A model generated the notes under the pieces. That model saw only the letters and a list, made by a program, of their open reading frames with translations. It was not told the origin of the DNA and searched no databases. DNA of 64,000 nt from Erythrobacteraceae bacterium (GTDB lineage Bacteria; Pseudomonadota; Alphaproteobacteria; Sphingomonadales; Sphingomonadaceae), in contig JAIXPX010000011.1 in NCBI GenBank assembly GCA_027486035.1, positions 44,579 through 108,578 of the forward strand, written 5' to 3'. Shown one piece after another: positions 1-10,808 of this stretch; position 1 is the stretch's first letter, and the number at the start of each line of letters is the position of its first letter. A program made the translations under genes and the position numbers.

Positions 1-1779
1 GGCGAGGCGCGCTATCCGGTGCCGCGCCGCCTGCTGATCAGCGGGCTGATGAACCACATCTACGAAGGCCCCTACACGGTGCTGGTGCCGGTCACGCCGG
101 GACCGGGCGCGAGGGGACTCGCCGCGCCGCTCAAGGCCCATGTCGAATATCTTGCCTGCACCGACCAGATCTGCGTGCCGCAGGATGCCGTGCTGACGGC
201 CCGGGACGGCGGCGATTTCGCGCGCTGGCGGGCCGAGGCAGCGCCCCTGCTCGACGCGCGTGCGCAGTTCGCCATTCAGGGCAAGACCCTGCGCCTCGCC
301 ATCCCCTTGCCGGAGAGCATGGCCCTCGGCGACCCCCATGTCTTCGTCGGCAACGAGCGGCTCGTCGCCTACGCCGCGCCGCAGACCTTCCGCCGCGTGG
401 GCGACCTACTGGTCGCGGAGATCCCGCTCGATCCCTATGGCACCGGCAAGGCCGGGAGCCTGTCGGGCATCCTCGCTTTCGGGGACGGCGCGGGCGTTCG
501 TTTTGCCGCCGATCCCGGGCCGGTGCCGCAGGGGGGGGAGCGGATCGCGGGGCCAAGGCAGGCCGCGCCGCCGCCCTTGTGGGCGCTCGTCCTCGGCGCG
601 CTTGCCGGGGGTCTCCTCCTCAACATCATGCCCTGCGTTTTCCCGATCCTCAGCCTCAAGGCCCTCGCGCTGGCCCGCGCGGGGGAAAGCGAGGCCAGAG
701 CGCGCGCCGAGGGCCTTGCCTATACCGCAGGCGTGGTGCTGGCCTGCCTTGCCATGGGCGCGCTGCTGCTGGCCTTGCGTGCGGCGGGCGAGCAGGTCGG
801 CTGGGCCTTCCAGTTGCAGGAGCCGGGGGTGGTGGTTGCCCTGCTGGTGCTGGCGAGCGCCATCACCGCCAACTTCGCCGGCCTGTTCGAGCTCCCGGCG
901 ATCTCCGTCAACATGGGCGGCGAGAAGACGGGGGCCTTTGCCACCGGGCTGCTCGCGGCCTTCGTGGCGACGCCCTGCACCGGGCCGTTCATGGCGGCGG
1001 CGCTGGGCGCGGCGCTGCTGCTGCCGGTCGGCCAAGCGCTGCTGCTGTTCGCGTGCCTCGGGCTGGGCCTGGCGCTGCCCTTCCTCCTGCTCGGCTTCGT
1101 CCCGCCCTTGCGGCGGATGCTGCCGCGCCCCGGCGCCTGGATGGAGCGGTTCCGGCGGATCATGGCGGTGCCCATGGCGCTGACCGCGCTCGCGCTTTTG
1201 TGGCTGACGGTGCAGCTCGGCGGCCGGCCCTTTGGCCTTGTGGCGCTGGTGCTGGTCCTTGGCGTGGTGCTCGGGCTGCTGGTGACCGGCAAGCTCCAGC
1301 GCGGCGGTAAGCTGGCATGGCCCGCCTTCGGCCTCGTCGCCGCGCCCTTCGTCGCCTTTGCGGTCATCGCCCTGCCTTCGGTTTATGAGCGCGGGCGCGC
1401 GGCACAGGCGGACAGCATCCTCGGCGCGCAGCCCTTCAGCGCCGGGGCGCTCGCCGCCGCCCGCGCCAGCGGCAAGCCGGTGTTCGTCTATTTCACCGCC
1501 GACTGGTGCCTCACCTGCAAGGTCAACGAACGCGTGGCGATCGAGCGCGAAAGCACCCGCGAGGCCTTCGAGAAGGCCGGCGTGGTGACGATCGTGGGCG
1601 ACTGGACCCGGCGCGATGAAGCGATCACGCGCTTCCTCGACCAACAGGGCGCAGCCGGCGTGCCGCTCTATCTGTGGTATGCGCCAGGCGCCGCCGCGCC
1701 CGAGCAGCTACCGCAGGTGCTTACGCCGGAATTGCTGGCGCAGCAGGCGCAGCGTCCTTCTTCCCCCGGCACGCGGTGA
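1..1779 (+). CDS. dsbD: Thiol:disulfide interchange protein DsbD, 5'-truncated by the window
   Basis: Inner-membrane electron carrier that passes reducing power from cytoplasmic thioredoxin to periplasmic thiol proteins and cytochrome c maturation. The frame is open from base 1, so the listed GTG at 19 is internal and the gene starts upstream. Visible in order: a periplasmic DsbD-alpha-type segment with the cysteine pair in LACTDQIC; a multi-pass DsbD core with the redox cysteines in IMPCVFPILSLKAL and ATPCTGPF; and a C-terminal thioredoxin-like domain with the CxxC motif DWCLTCK. The last 59 bases overlap the converging lipoprotein gene. Family assignment is secure. The N-terminal end and signal peptide cannot be seen. 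Confidence 0.95.
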   Translation, partial: GEARYPVPRRLLISGLMNHIYEGPYTVLVPVTPGPGARGLAAPLKAHVEYLACTDQICVPQDAVLTARDGGDFARWRAEAAPLLDARAQFAIQGKTLRLAIPLPESMALGDPHVFVGNERLVAYAAPQTFRRVGDLLVAEIPLDPYGTGKAGSLSGILAFGDGAGVRFAADPGPVPQGGERIAGPRQAAPPPLWALVLGALAGGLLLNIMPCVFPILSLKALALARAGESEARARAEGLAYTAGVVLACLAMGALLLALRAAGEQVGWAFQLQEPGVVVALLVLASAITANFAGLFELPAISVNMGGEKTGAFATGLLAAFVATPCTGPFMAAALGAALLLPVGQALLLFACLGLGLALPFLLLGFVPPLRRMLPRPGAWMERFRRIMAVPMALTALALLWLTVQLGGRPFGLVALVLVLGVVLGLLVTGKLQRGGKLAWPAFGLVAAPFVAFAVIALPSVYERGRAAQADSILGAQPFSAGALAAARASGKPVFVYFTADWCLTCKVNERVAIERESTREAFEKAGVVTIVGDWTRRDEAITRFLDQQGAAGVPLYLWYAPGAAAPEQLPQVLTPELLAQQAQRPSSPGTR

Positions 1780-2278
1780 TCAGCTGCATCGGCAGCGGAC
1801 TTGCCTTGAGCTTCAGCAGCCCTGCGCCCGGCACCGTCAGGCTCGCATCGCGCTCGGGCTTGAGCGCAGCCCATTCGCGCGCCGAGGCTGGAACCTCGCC
1901 CTGCCAGATCGATGTGCCCGCGACTGGCGTCGCATCGACGGGAAAGCGCCCGATCCAGCCATTGCCGATCAGCGCGAGCAGCGCGGCCGCGCCCTCGTCG
2001 GCGGGGGCGTGGCGGGTGATCCTGAGGGCTGCCTCGCTCGTGCCCGGCGCACGGCATTCGAGCGCGAGCAGCACCGGCTTGCCGGGAACGCCATAGACCA
2101 GGCGCAGCGGATTGCCGGTCGCCGCCCACAGCGCGCCGGTGGTGTCGGGCGAGGGCAGCGGCTCGGAAGGGCCTCTCGTGGGGGCGAGCAGCGACACCCG
2201 CGCCACCGCCGCATCGGTCGGCGGCGGCTTGCAGGCGGCGAGCACCGCCAGCGCCGCGAACGGCAGCAGCGCCCTCAT
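1721..2278 (-). CDS. Putative lipoprotein, unknown function
   Basis: About 185 residues. The ORF track starts this frame far upstream inside the S10 peptidase gene. The sensible start is the ATG at 2278, which opens with a lipoprotein signal (MRALLPFAALAVLAAC, lipobox LAAC). That ATG overlaps the stop of the upstream S10 peptidase gene in an ATGA arrangement, so the two are probably translationally coupled. The mature part is rich in Ala, Pro and Leu and ends with a cysteine near CRGKK. I recognise no domain. Its 3' end runs 59 bases into convergent dsbD. The pairing with an exported peptidase suggests an envelope role, but that is inference only. Confidence 0.7.
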   Translation of the reverse strand: MRALLPFAALAVLAACKPPPTDAAVARVSLLAPTRGPSEPLPSPDTTGALWAATGNPLRLVYGVPGKPVLLALECRAPGTSEAALRITRHAPADEGAAALLALIGNGWIGRFPVDATPVAGTSIWQGEVPASAREWAALKPERDASLTVPGAGLLKLKASPLPMQLITACRGKKDAAPAAPAIPA

Positions 2279-3789
2279 CGCGCGCGGATGAAGGCGCGGA
2301 TATCGGCCGAGAGCCTGGCCCGGTCCTCGTCGCGGACATACATCATGTGCCCCGCGTCGTAATATTTCCACGTGATCCGCTCCTGCGGGATGCCGGGCCG
2401 CTTCAGCGAGTATTCGGCGCCGAAGAAGGGCGTGGCGAAATCGAAATAGCCCTGCGCGTTGAACAGGCGCAGACCGCTGTTCTGGCGCATCGCCTGCCCG
2501 ATCAGCGGCGCGATGTTGAGATAGGCCTGCCGCCCCCAGCCGCTGCCCAGCGACCAGTCCCACTGCCCGCCGACGCTGCCGATGGACTGATACAGGCGGT
2601 CGGTCTTGTAGCCGAGGTTCTCGCGCGCCCAGACATTGATCGCGGCGGTGTAGCCTGCATCGATCCCGTAGAAGCTGGGATCATCATCGGGGGTCTCGCC
2701 CGCGTTGTCGTAATCCTGGCCGGTGTAGCGCGCATCCAATCGCCCGATGGTCAGCCCCCGGTCGCGTAGCAGCTCCTTGTAGAAGCGCTGGTCGGTGACG
2801 CGCAGGTTGGCCTGGTCGAGATATTCCTCGGAAAGGCCGGTGAGGCGCGACATTTCCTTGCGCACGGCTGCGCGCTCCTCGGCGGGCAGCTCGGCGCCCT
2901 TGAGCAGCGCGCTGGCGAAGGGGCCGATGGCGAAGGCGCGCGCCTCGGCCACGATGGCCTCGACCGAAGGCGCCTTGGCCTTGCCGTGATACCACGCGGC
3001 CGCCGCCATGTTGGGCAGGGTCACGACATAGGCCATCTCATTGCCCGGCGTCGGCTCGCGGCCCGCAAAGTCGAGGATGGTCGAGATCAGAATGAGGCCG
3101 TTGAGGCCGACGTCGTTGTAGGTCGAGCCTTCGAGCTCGTCGACCACCATCGCCGCGCGGCTGGTGCCGTAGCTTTCGCCGCCGAGGAACTTCGGGGAGG
3201 ACCAGCGGCCATTGTCGTTGATCCAGCGGCGGATCACGTCGGCCACCGCGCGGCCATCTTGCCTCAGGCCCAGATACTTCTTCGGATCGGTCCCCGGCGT
3301 CAGATAGCTGAAGCCCGTGCCCGGCGGGTCGATGAACACGAGGTCGGCGACGTCGAGCAGGCTGTCGGGATTGTCGAGCAGCGGGTAGGGCGGCGCCCCG
3401 TCGTCGCGCGCGTCGCTGGGGATCGCCACGCGCTTGGGGCCGAAGGCGCCCATCTGGAGCCACACCGAGCCCGAACCCGGCCCACCATTATAGAGGAAGA
3501 ACACCGGGCGCGCCGGGTCTGCCGGGGTTTTCACATAGGACGTGGTGACAATCACTGCCTCGGCCTTGCCTGCCTCGTCCGTGAGGATCGTGTCGGCGAT
3601 GGTCGCGCGGTAGGGGACGCGCTGCCCGCCGAAGGTGCCGGCGAGGTCGCGGGTGCGGACCTGCGGCATCGGGGCAGCGACCGCAGGCTTGGCCGCGGCT
3701 TCAGGCTTGAGCGCGTCCTGCGCGAGGGCCGGAAGGGAAAGGGGGAGAGTGCCGGCAGCAGCCAGCGCGGCAATGAGTCGGGCGTTCAT
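2275..3789 (-). CDS. Peptidase S10 (serine carboxypeptidase-like), exported
   Basis: About 504 residues. Start chosen at ATG 3789 because it begins a Sec signal peptide (MNARLIAALAAAG...ALAQ); the longer ORF-track start adds 14 residues ahead of it. The S10 alpha/beta-hydrolase signatures are all present: NGGPGSGS (oxyanion region), FIDPPGTGFSY, GGESYGT with the nucleophilic Ser, an Asp in NAQGYFDFATP, and the His in YDAGHMMY. It should release C-terminal residues from peptides in the periplasm or outside the cell. It is coupled by ATGA to the downstream lipoprotein gene. Confidence 0.92.
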   Translation of the reverse strand: MNARLIAALAAAGTLPLSLPALAQDALKPEAAAKPAVAAPMPQVRTRDLAGTFGGQRVPYRATIADTILTDEAGKAEAVIVTTSYVKTPADPARPVFFLYNGGPGSGSVWLQMGAFGPKRVAIPSDARDDGAPPYPLLDNPDSLLDVADLVFIDPPGTGFSYLTPGTDPKKYLGLRQDGRAVADVIRRWINDNGRWSSPKFLGGESYGTSRAAMVVDELEGSTYNDVGLNGLILISTILDFAGREPTPGNEMAYVVTLPNMAAAAWYHGKAKAPSVEAIVAEARAFAIGPFASALLKGAELPAEERAAVRKEMSRLTGLSEEYLDQANLRVTDQRFYKELLRDRGLTIGRLDARYTGQDYDNAGETPDDDPSFYGIDAGYTAAINVWARENLGYKTDRLYQSIGSVGGQWDWSLGSGWGRQAYLNIAPLIGQAMRQNSGLRLFNAQGYFDFATPFFGAEYSLKRPGIPQERITWKYYDAGHMMYVRDEDRARLSADIRAFIRAR

Positions 3790-3866
3790 GGGGGTAGGGA
3801 AGTGGCAGGCTTGGGCGGGGCGTTCAAGCACGTGAGAGCGCGTTGCGCCCAGCTTCGCACCGGGTG

Positions 3867-4148
3867 TCAGGCTGCGCGGGGGGTTATCCGGTCAAGCTCG
3901 CCATTGAGAGCGCGCTTGGCGGTGCGCAGTTCGCAATCGGTCTGAAGCCCCATGAAAAAGCCTTCCGACATTCGGAAATAACGGGTCAGGCGCAGATCGA
4001 TTTCACCATCAATCCGTTTCGAGCCATCAATGAGGGCCTCCAGACGCGATTGATCGACCCCAATCGCCTTGGCCAAGGCGGCGGCATCCATTCCGTAGGG
4101 CTCCATGAATTCCGACATGAGCAATTCTCCTGCATGCGGAATGTGCAA
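3867..4148 (-). CDS. higA: HigA-family antitoxin (XRE-type HTH)
   Basis: DNA-binding antitoxin of a type II toxin-antitoxin pair, 83-93 residues depending on the start. The helix-turn-helix is visible in MDAAALAKAIGVDQSRLEALI. HigA proteins normally open with a conserved 'HPGE-L-EEF-EP' stretch. Here PHAGELLMSEFMEPYG matches it, which favours the TTG at 4148. The ATG at 4118 has a better ribosome site (AGGAG, 8 bases away) but would cut that conserved stretch. It lies 13 bases after the toxin gene, in the toxin-first order typical of higBA. Expected to neutralise HigB and repress its own operon. Confidence 0.82.
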   Translation of the reverse strand: MHIPHAGELLMSEFMEPYGMDAAALAKAIGVDQSRLEALIDGSKRIDGEIDLRLTRYFRMSEGFFMGLQTDCELRTAKRALNGELDRITPRAA

Positions 4149-4161
4149 CCAGTCCGAGGTA

Positions 4162-4443
4162 TCAATGGTAGTCGATGATTTCGACACCGTGCGCTTCTCC
4201 GTTTTCGAACACGAAGCATATACGCCATTGCATGTTGATGGAAATAGAATGCTGTCCTGCGCGGTCGCCACTGAGCGCGTGAAGGCGGTTCGACGGCGGG
4301 TTGCGTAAATCATCGATCGTCTTGACGCGATTGAGAAGGGCGAGCTTGGCAATTGCGCGCTGCTGAATGTCAGCCGGAAGCTTACGGCTGACACGACCGA
4401 GCCAGATGCGTTCGGTTTCCTTGCAGGCAAAGGATTGGATCAT
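4162..4443 (-). CDS. higB: HigB-family toxin (RelE/ParE superfamily)
   Basis: Ribosome-associated mRNA interferase toxin, 93 residues. Features of the HigB family: N-terminal IQSFACKETERIW, the central LHALSGDRAGQHSISINMQWRICF segment (short, basic, 'R-I-xxQWRI-F' core) and C-terminal VEIIDYH. A GAGG ribosome site precedes ATG 4443. It is first in a two-gene operon with higA. The local sequence is less GC-rich than its neighbours, which fits an acquired module. Confidence 0.88.
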   Translation of the reverse strand: MIQSFACKETERIWLGRVSRKLPADIQQRAIAKLALLNRVKTIDDLRNPPSNRLHALSGDRAGQHSISINMQWRICFVFENGEAHGVEIIDYH

Positions 4444-4545
4444 GGCTGCCTCTTGAAATTGCAGCCACCCATTAATCGGATGCTTTGGACTTCAACAAGC
4501 GCGGACTTTTAAAAAAAGTGAAATCTTTCTGTTGATTCGTGCACA

Positions 4546-6768
<2,223 letters not shown>

Positions 6769-6892
6769 GGCCCATCTATGGGGAACAAAGCGGGGACGTG
6801 CAAGGCGGGCGAGACAGGCAGGCGCGCTTTTGCGGGCACGCTTTGCCGCAATCGCGGTTATCTCCCGCATGAGCCATCAGGAGATCACCAGC

Positions 6893-7423
6893 ATGACGCG
6901 CAACGCCCTTATCGCCGCACTCTGTGCCGCCTGCCTTGCGGGCTGTTCGGGAGAGGCAAACCGGCAAGAGGGCGAGGCGGTCGTGCTCGGGGACGCGGCC
7001 CGCGAAGTCGAGGCGCAGGGGCTGAAGCCGCAGCCGGGGCTCTACAAGACCACCATCACCATGACCGGGCTGGAGATCCCCGGCCTGCCCGAAGGGATGG
7101 AGGGCCACGGCGCAGGGCTGGCCCGCACGCTCGAAAGCTGTCTCACCCCGGCAGAGGTCGACAAGGGCTTCGACGCGCTGCTGAAGAAGGGACAGGACGG
7201 CGAATGCGCTTTCGAGCGGTTTGCCCTCGCCGGCGGGCAGCTCGATGCGGTGATGGTGTGCAACGCGCAGGGGCGCACCTCGCGCATGGCCATGAAGGGG
7301 ACGCTCACCGCCACCAGCGCCGATCTCGAGGCCGCCACCCGTCTCGCATTCGAGGGGATGGGGGAAGGCACCATGAACTTTACCGCCAGACACGAGCGGA
7401 TCGGGGACTGCGCGGCCCGGTGA
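6893..7423 (+). CDS. DUF3617-type lipoprotein
   Basis: 176 residues. Start at ATG 6893, preceded by AGGAG, giving a lipoprotein signal with lipobox LAGC (MTRNALIAALCAACLAGC). The body has the DUF3617 pattern: 'PGLYKTTITMTGLEIPGLP', a paired-cysteine region (ESCLTPAEV ... GECAFERF) and a terminal Cys (GDCAAR). These small exported proteins are common in sphingomonads and their function is unknown. Divergent from uvrB. Confidence 0.8.
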   Translation: MTRNALIAALCAACLAGCSGEANRQEGEAVVLGDAAREVEAQGLKPQPGLYKTTITMTGLEIPGLPEGMEGHGAGLARTLESCLTPAEVDKGFDALLKKGQDGECAFERFALAGGQLDAVMVCNAQGRTSRMAMKGTLTATSADLEAATRLAFEGMGEGTMNFTARHERIGDCAAR

Positions 7424-7494
7424 AGCGACATGACAAGCGAATGACATTGTTACACTTCAGGGAACATTCATGATGCGCCCGTGTATAGCGAACC

Positions 7495-8331
7495 ATGGCC
7501 TCCTTGCGCTTCGCCTTTGACCGTCCCCGTCTGCCCGCGCCGCTGCTGGCGGCTGCAAGCGCGGCCGGCGGGCGCGCGCAGCAGGCCTATGCCGCCACCG
7601 AGCTCGCGCGCCGCGTGGCTCTGGCGCGCGAGGTGATCCCCGAAGAGCACCAGAGCGGCAAGCCGCGCCTCGTGCGCCTGCTGGGCGAGGCGCAGGTGCT
7701 GCTCGAACCCGTCCGGCGCCACCGCCGCAAGCTTGTCCTCGTGCCGACCGCCAACCGCCAGCTGGTCATGCTGCTGCCCGGCTTTGCCACGCACCCCGTG
7801 CGGATGCGCTATCTCGCCCGGCAGCTCGAAAGCGCGGGCCACCTCGTCAAGCGCTGGGGGCTGGGCTTCAACTGGGGGCCGACCGAGCAGAATTTCGCCG
7901 CGGTCGAGACGCGCCTGCGCGAACTCCATGCCCGCCACGGGGTCAAGGTGGTGCTGATCGGCTGGAGCCTGGGCGGCCTCTATGCGCGCGAGATCGCCAA
8001 GCGGCAGCCGCAGGCGGTGGCCAAGGTTGTCACGATGGGCTCGCCCTTCAGCGGCAGCCCGCGCGCGAACAACGTGTGGCGCGCCTACCAGTTCATCACC
8101 GGCCATTCGGTCGACGCGCCGCCGATCGCGGCCGAGCTTGCGGTCAAGCCCCCGGTCGAGACCGTCGCCCTGTGGAGCGCCAATGACGGCGTCATCGCCC
8201 CGCGCTGCGCCGCCGGCCGCCCGGGCGAGCGCGACCGCGCCATACCGCTGCGCTGCACGCATCTCGGCTTCAGCTATGATCCGCAGGTCATAGAAACGCT
8301 GCTGGCAGAGCTCGAAAGCACCCGCGCCTGA
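7495..8331 (+). CDS. Alpha/beta hydrolase family protein
   Basis: 278 residues. An alpha/beta-hydrolase fold follows about 80 basic residues. Visible are an oxyanion region (LVMLLPGFATHP), the nucleophile elbow GWSLGGLYA, an acid candidate in WSANDGVIAP and a C-terminal His (CTHLGFSYDP). There is no signal peptide. The substrate cannot be told from sequence; the GWSLGG elbow and 'MGSPFSG' resemble lipase/esterase or PGAP1-like members. It lies directly ahead of the Anbu operon, but I see no coupling. Confidence 0.8.
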   Translation: MASLRFAFDRPRLPAPLLAAASAAGGRAQQAYAATELARRVALAREVIPEEHQSGKPRLVRLLGEAQVLLEPVRRHRRKLVLVPTANRQLVMLLPGFATHPVRMRYLARQLESAGHLVKRWGLGFNWGPTEQNFAAVETRLRELHARHGVKVVLIGWSLGGLYAREIAKRQPQAVAKVVTMGSPFSGSPRANNVWRAYQFITGHSVDAPPIAAELAVKPPVETVALWSANDGVIAPRCAAGRPGERDRAIPLRCTHLGFSYDPQVIETLLAELESTRA

Positions 8332-8413
8332 TCCCGCCTTGCGGCCACGGCGCGAGAAGCAATTCAGCCGCTTTCCTTTTGCAAAAGCGCGGTTAGATTG
8401 TTGCATTGCACAC

Positions 8414-9862
8414 ATGCACATGTGGGGGTCGATGCACGGGCGGGGCAGCAAGTTCGACGAGATGTTCGACGGCGCGGGGCTGACGCGGCCGGCCTATGCC
8501 GAATATTGCCGCTGGTTCGACGAGCAGGCGCCCGAATTCCTCCGCCGCAAGAACCGCGAGGCGGATGACACCTTCCGGCGCACCGGCATCACCTTCAACG
8601 TCTATGGCGAGAACGAGGCCGAGGAGCGGCTGATCCCCTTCGACATGGTGCCGCGCATCATCACCGCTGCCGAATGGCGCCGCCTCTCGCGCGGGATCGA
8701 GCAGCGGGTGCGGGCGATCAACTCCTTCCTCTACGACCTTTACCACCGCCAGGAGATCGTGCGCGCCGGGCGCCTGCCGGAACGCCTGCTGCGGGGGAAC
8801 GAGGCGTGGCTCGCCAACATGGTCGGCTTCACCCCGCCGGGCGGCATTTACACCCATATCGTCGGGATCGATCTGGTGCGCACCGGGCCGGACGAGTTCT
8901 TCGTGCTGGAAGACAATGCCCGCACCCCCTCGGGCGTTTCCTACATGCTCGAGAACCGCGAGACGATGATGGGGATGTTCCCCGATCTGTTCAGCCGGAT
9001 CGCGGTGGAGAGCGTGTCCAACTATCCGCGCCGCCTGGCCCGCAGCCTCGCGGCCTGCGTCCCGCCCGCCTATACCGGCGGCAAGCCCACGGTCGCGGTG
9101 CTCACCCCCGGCATCTACAATTCCGCCTATTTCGAACACGCCTTCCTCGCCGACCAGATGGGCGCCGAGCTGGTCGAGGGCAGCGATCTGCGCGTGGTCG
9201 AGGGCCGGGTGCAGATGCGCACCACGCGCGGCTACAAGCCGATTGACGTGCTCTATCGCCGGGTCGATGACGAGTTCCTCGATCCGCTCACCTTCAACCC
9301 CGATAGCGTGCTGGGCGTGCCGGGGATCATGGATGTCTATCGCTCGGGCGGGATCACCATCGCCAATGCGCCGGGCACCGGGGTGGCGGACGACAAGGCG
9401 ATCTATTCCTTCATGCCCGAAATCGTCGAGTTCTATACCGGCGAGCGACCCCTGCTCCCCAATGTCGAGACATGGCGCTGCGCCGACAAGGACGCGCTTG
9501 GATATGTGCTCGACAATCTCGCGGAGCTGGTGGTCAAGGAGGTGCACGGATCGGGCGGCTACGGGATGCTGATCGGGCCGACCTCGTCGAAGCGCGAGAT
9601 CGCCGCCTTCCGCGAAAAGCTGATCGCGCGGCCCGAAAACTACATCGCCCAGCCCACGCTCGCCCTGTCGACCTGCCCGATCTACACCGCCAAGGGCCTC
9701 GCGCCCCGGCACGTGGACCTGCGGCCCTTCGTGCTGGTCAGCCCGGAGGGGATCGACATTACCCCGGGCGGGCTGACGCGGGTCGCGCTCAAGAAGGGAT
9801 CGCTGGTGGTCAATTCCAGTCAGGGAGGCGGCACCAAGGATACCTGGGTGCTGAAGGACTGA
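8414..9862 (+). CDS. Circularly permuted ATP-grasp protein of the Anbu cluster
   Basis: About 482 residues. Predicted amidoligase/peptide-bond-forming enzyme with a circularly permuted ATP-grasp fold (DUF404/407-type). Recognisable segments: GITFNVYGENEAEERLIPFDMVPRII, VLEDNARTPSGVSYMLENRE, KPIDVLYRRVDDEFLDPL, GTGVADDKAIYSFMPEIVEFY and VVKEVHGSGGYGMLIGP (ATP-binding core). The ORF-track TTG start is unlikely. ATGs at 8414, 8420 and 8432 are all possible, and the last has a G-rich stretch just before it. First gene of a tight four-gene operon with alpha-E, transglutaminase-like and Anbu genes. Its product is unknown in this family. Confidence 0.88.
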   Translation: MHMWGSMHGRGSKFDEMFDGAGLTRPAYAEYCRWFDEQAPEFLRRKNREADDTFRRTGITFNVYGENEAEERLIPFDMVPRIITAAEWRRLSRGIEQRVRAINSFLYDLYHRQEIVRAGRLPERLLRGNEAWLANMVGFTPPGGIYTHIVGIDLVRTGPDEFFVLEDNARTPSGVSYMLENRETMMGMFPDLFSRIAVESVSNYPRRLARSLAACVPPAYTGGKPTVAVLTPGIYNSAYFEHAFLADQMGAELVEGSDLRVVEGRVQMRTTRGYKPIDVLYRRVDDEFLDPLTFNPDSVLGVPGIMDVYRSGGITIANAPGTGVADDKAIYSFMPEIVEFYTGERPLLPNVETWRCADKDALGYVLDNLAELVVKEVHGSGGYGMLIGPTSSKREIAAFREKLIARPENYIAQPTLALSTCPIYTAKGLAPRHVDLRPFVLVSPEGIDITPGGLTRVALKKGSLVVNSSQGGGTKDTWVLKD

Positions 9863-9863
9863 C

Positions 9864-10808
9864 ATGCTCGGGAGGACCGCCAACGGATTGTTCTGGATGT
9901 TCCGCTATCTCGAGAGGGCCGAGAACACCGCGCGCCTGCTCGAGGCGGCGCTGCGGATGGCGCTGACCCGCGATGTCGTGACCGCCGAGGCCGAGTGGCG
10001 CTCGGTGATCGCGACGCTCGGGCTGACCCAGGCCTACCGCGCCGTGCACGACACCTATGACGGAGCCTCGGTCTGGAACTTCGTGCTGCGCGGCCCGTCG
10101 AACCCGGGCAACGTCCGCAAGATGTTCGGTGCCGTGCGATCGAACGCGAGGGAATCGCGGATCAACATCTCCTCCGATGTCTGGGAAGCGGTGAACGAGA
10201 ACTGGATGCGCCTCGACAGCCTGCTGGCGCGGCCTGTGGGACAGGGGGCCGTCGGCGAGGTGCTGGGCGCGATCCGCCGCGCCGGCACGCAGGTCCACGG
10301 CGCCTTCGACGGCTCGATCCTGCGCGACGAGGGCTACCACTTCGCCCGCGCGGGCACCTTCATCGAACGCGCCGACAGCTCGGCCCGCATCCTCGACATG
10401 AAATATTTCCTGCTGCTGCCCTCGCTCTCCTATGTCGGATCGAGCCTCGATACCGGGCAGTGGGAACAGGTGCTGCGATCGGTCGCGGGGGCGCGGGTCT
10501 ATTCGTGGCTCAACGCCGGGCAGATCGAGGCGCGCGGGATCGTGGAATTCGTGGTGCTCGACGAACGTTTCCCCCGCAGCCTTGCCTTTTGCCGCGGCGC
10601 GCTGCGCGAATGCCTCGCCGCGCTCGCACGCACCCATGGCAGCGAGGGGCGCGCGGCCGCGCTGATGCGCGAGGCCGATAGCCGGATCAGCCACCTCACC
10701 GTCGACCAGATCTTCGAGCAGGGGCTGCACGAATTCCTTGTCGATTTCCTCGCCCGCAACGGTGCGATCGCCCAGGCGATTGCCGAGGACTACCGGTTCC
10801 ACGCATGA
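9864..10808 (+). CDS. Alpha-E domain protein (DUF403)
   Basis: 314 residues, predicted all-helical. Opens with the typical LGRTANGLFWMFRYLERAENTARLLEAALRM and contains GTFIERADSSARILDMKYF, both hallmarks of the alpha-E family that accompanies permuted ATP-grasp proteins. It starts one base after the ATP-grasp stop (TGACATG) and ends in an ATGA overlap with the transglutaminase-like gene, so all three are co-translated. Thought to act with the ATP-grasp enzyme on a peptide substrate. The biochemical role is unproven. Confidence 0.9.
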   Translation: MLGRTANGLFWMFRYLERAENTARLLEAALRMALTRDVVTAEAEWRSVIATLGLTQAYRAVHDTYDGASVWNFVLRGPSNPGNVRKMFGAVRSNARESRINISSDVWEAVNENWMRLDSLLARPVGQGAVGEVLGAIRRAGTQVHGAFDGSILRDEGYHFARAGTFIERADSSARILDMKYFLLLPSLSYVGSSLDTGQWEQVLRSVAGARVYSWLNAGQIEARGIVEFVVLDERFPRSLAFCRGALRECLAALARTHGSEGRAAALMREADSRISHLTVDQIFEQGLHEFLVDFLARNGAIAQAIAEDYRFHA

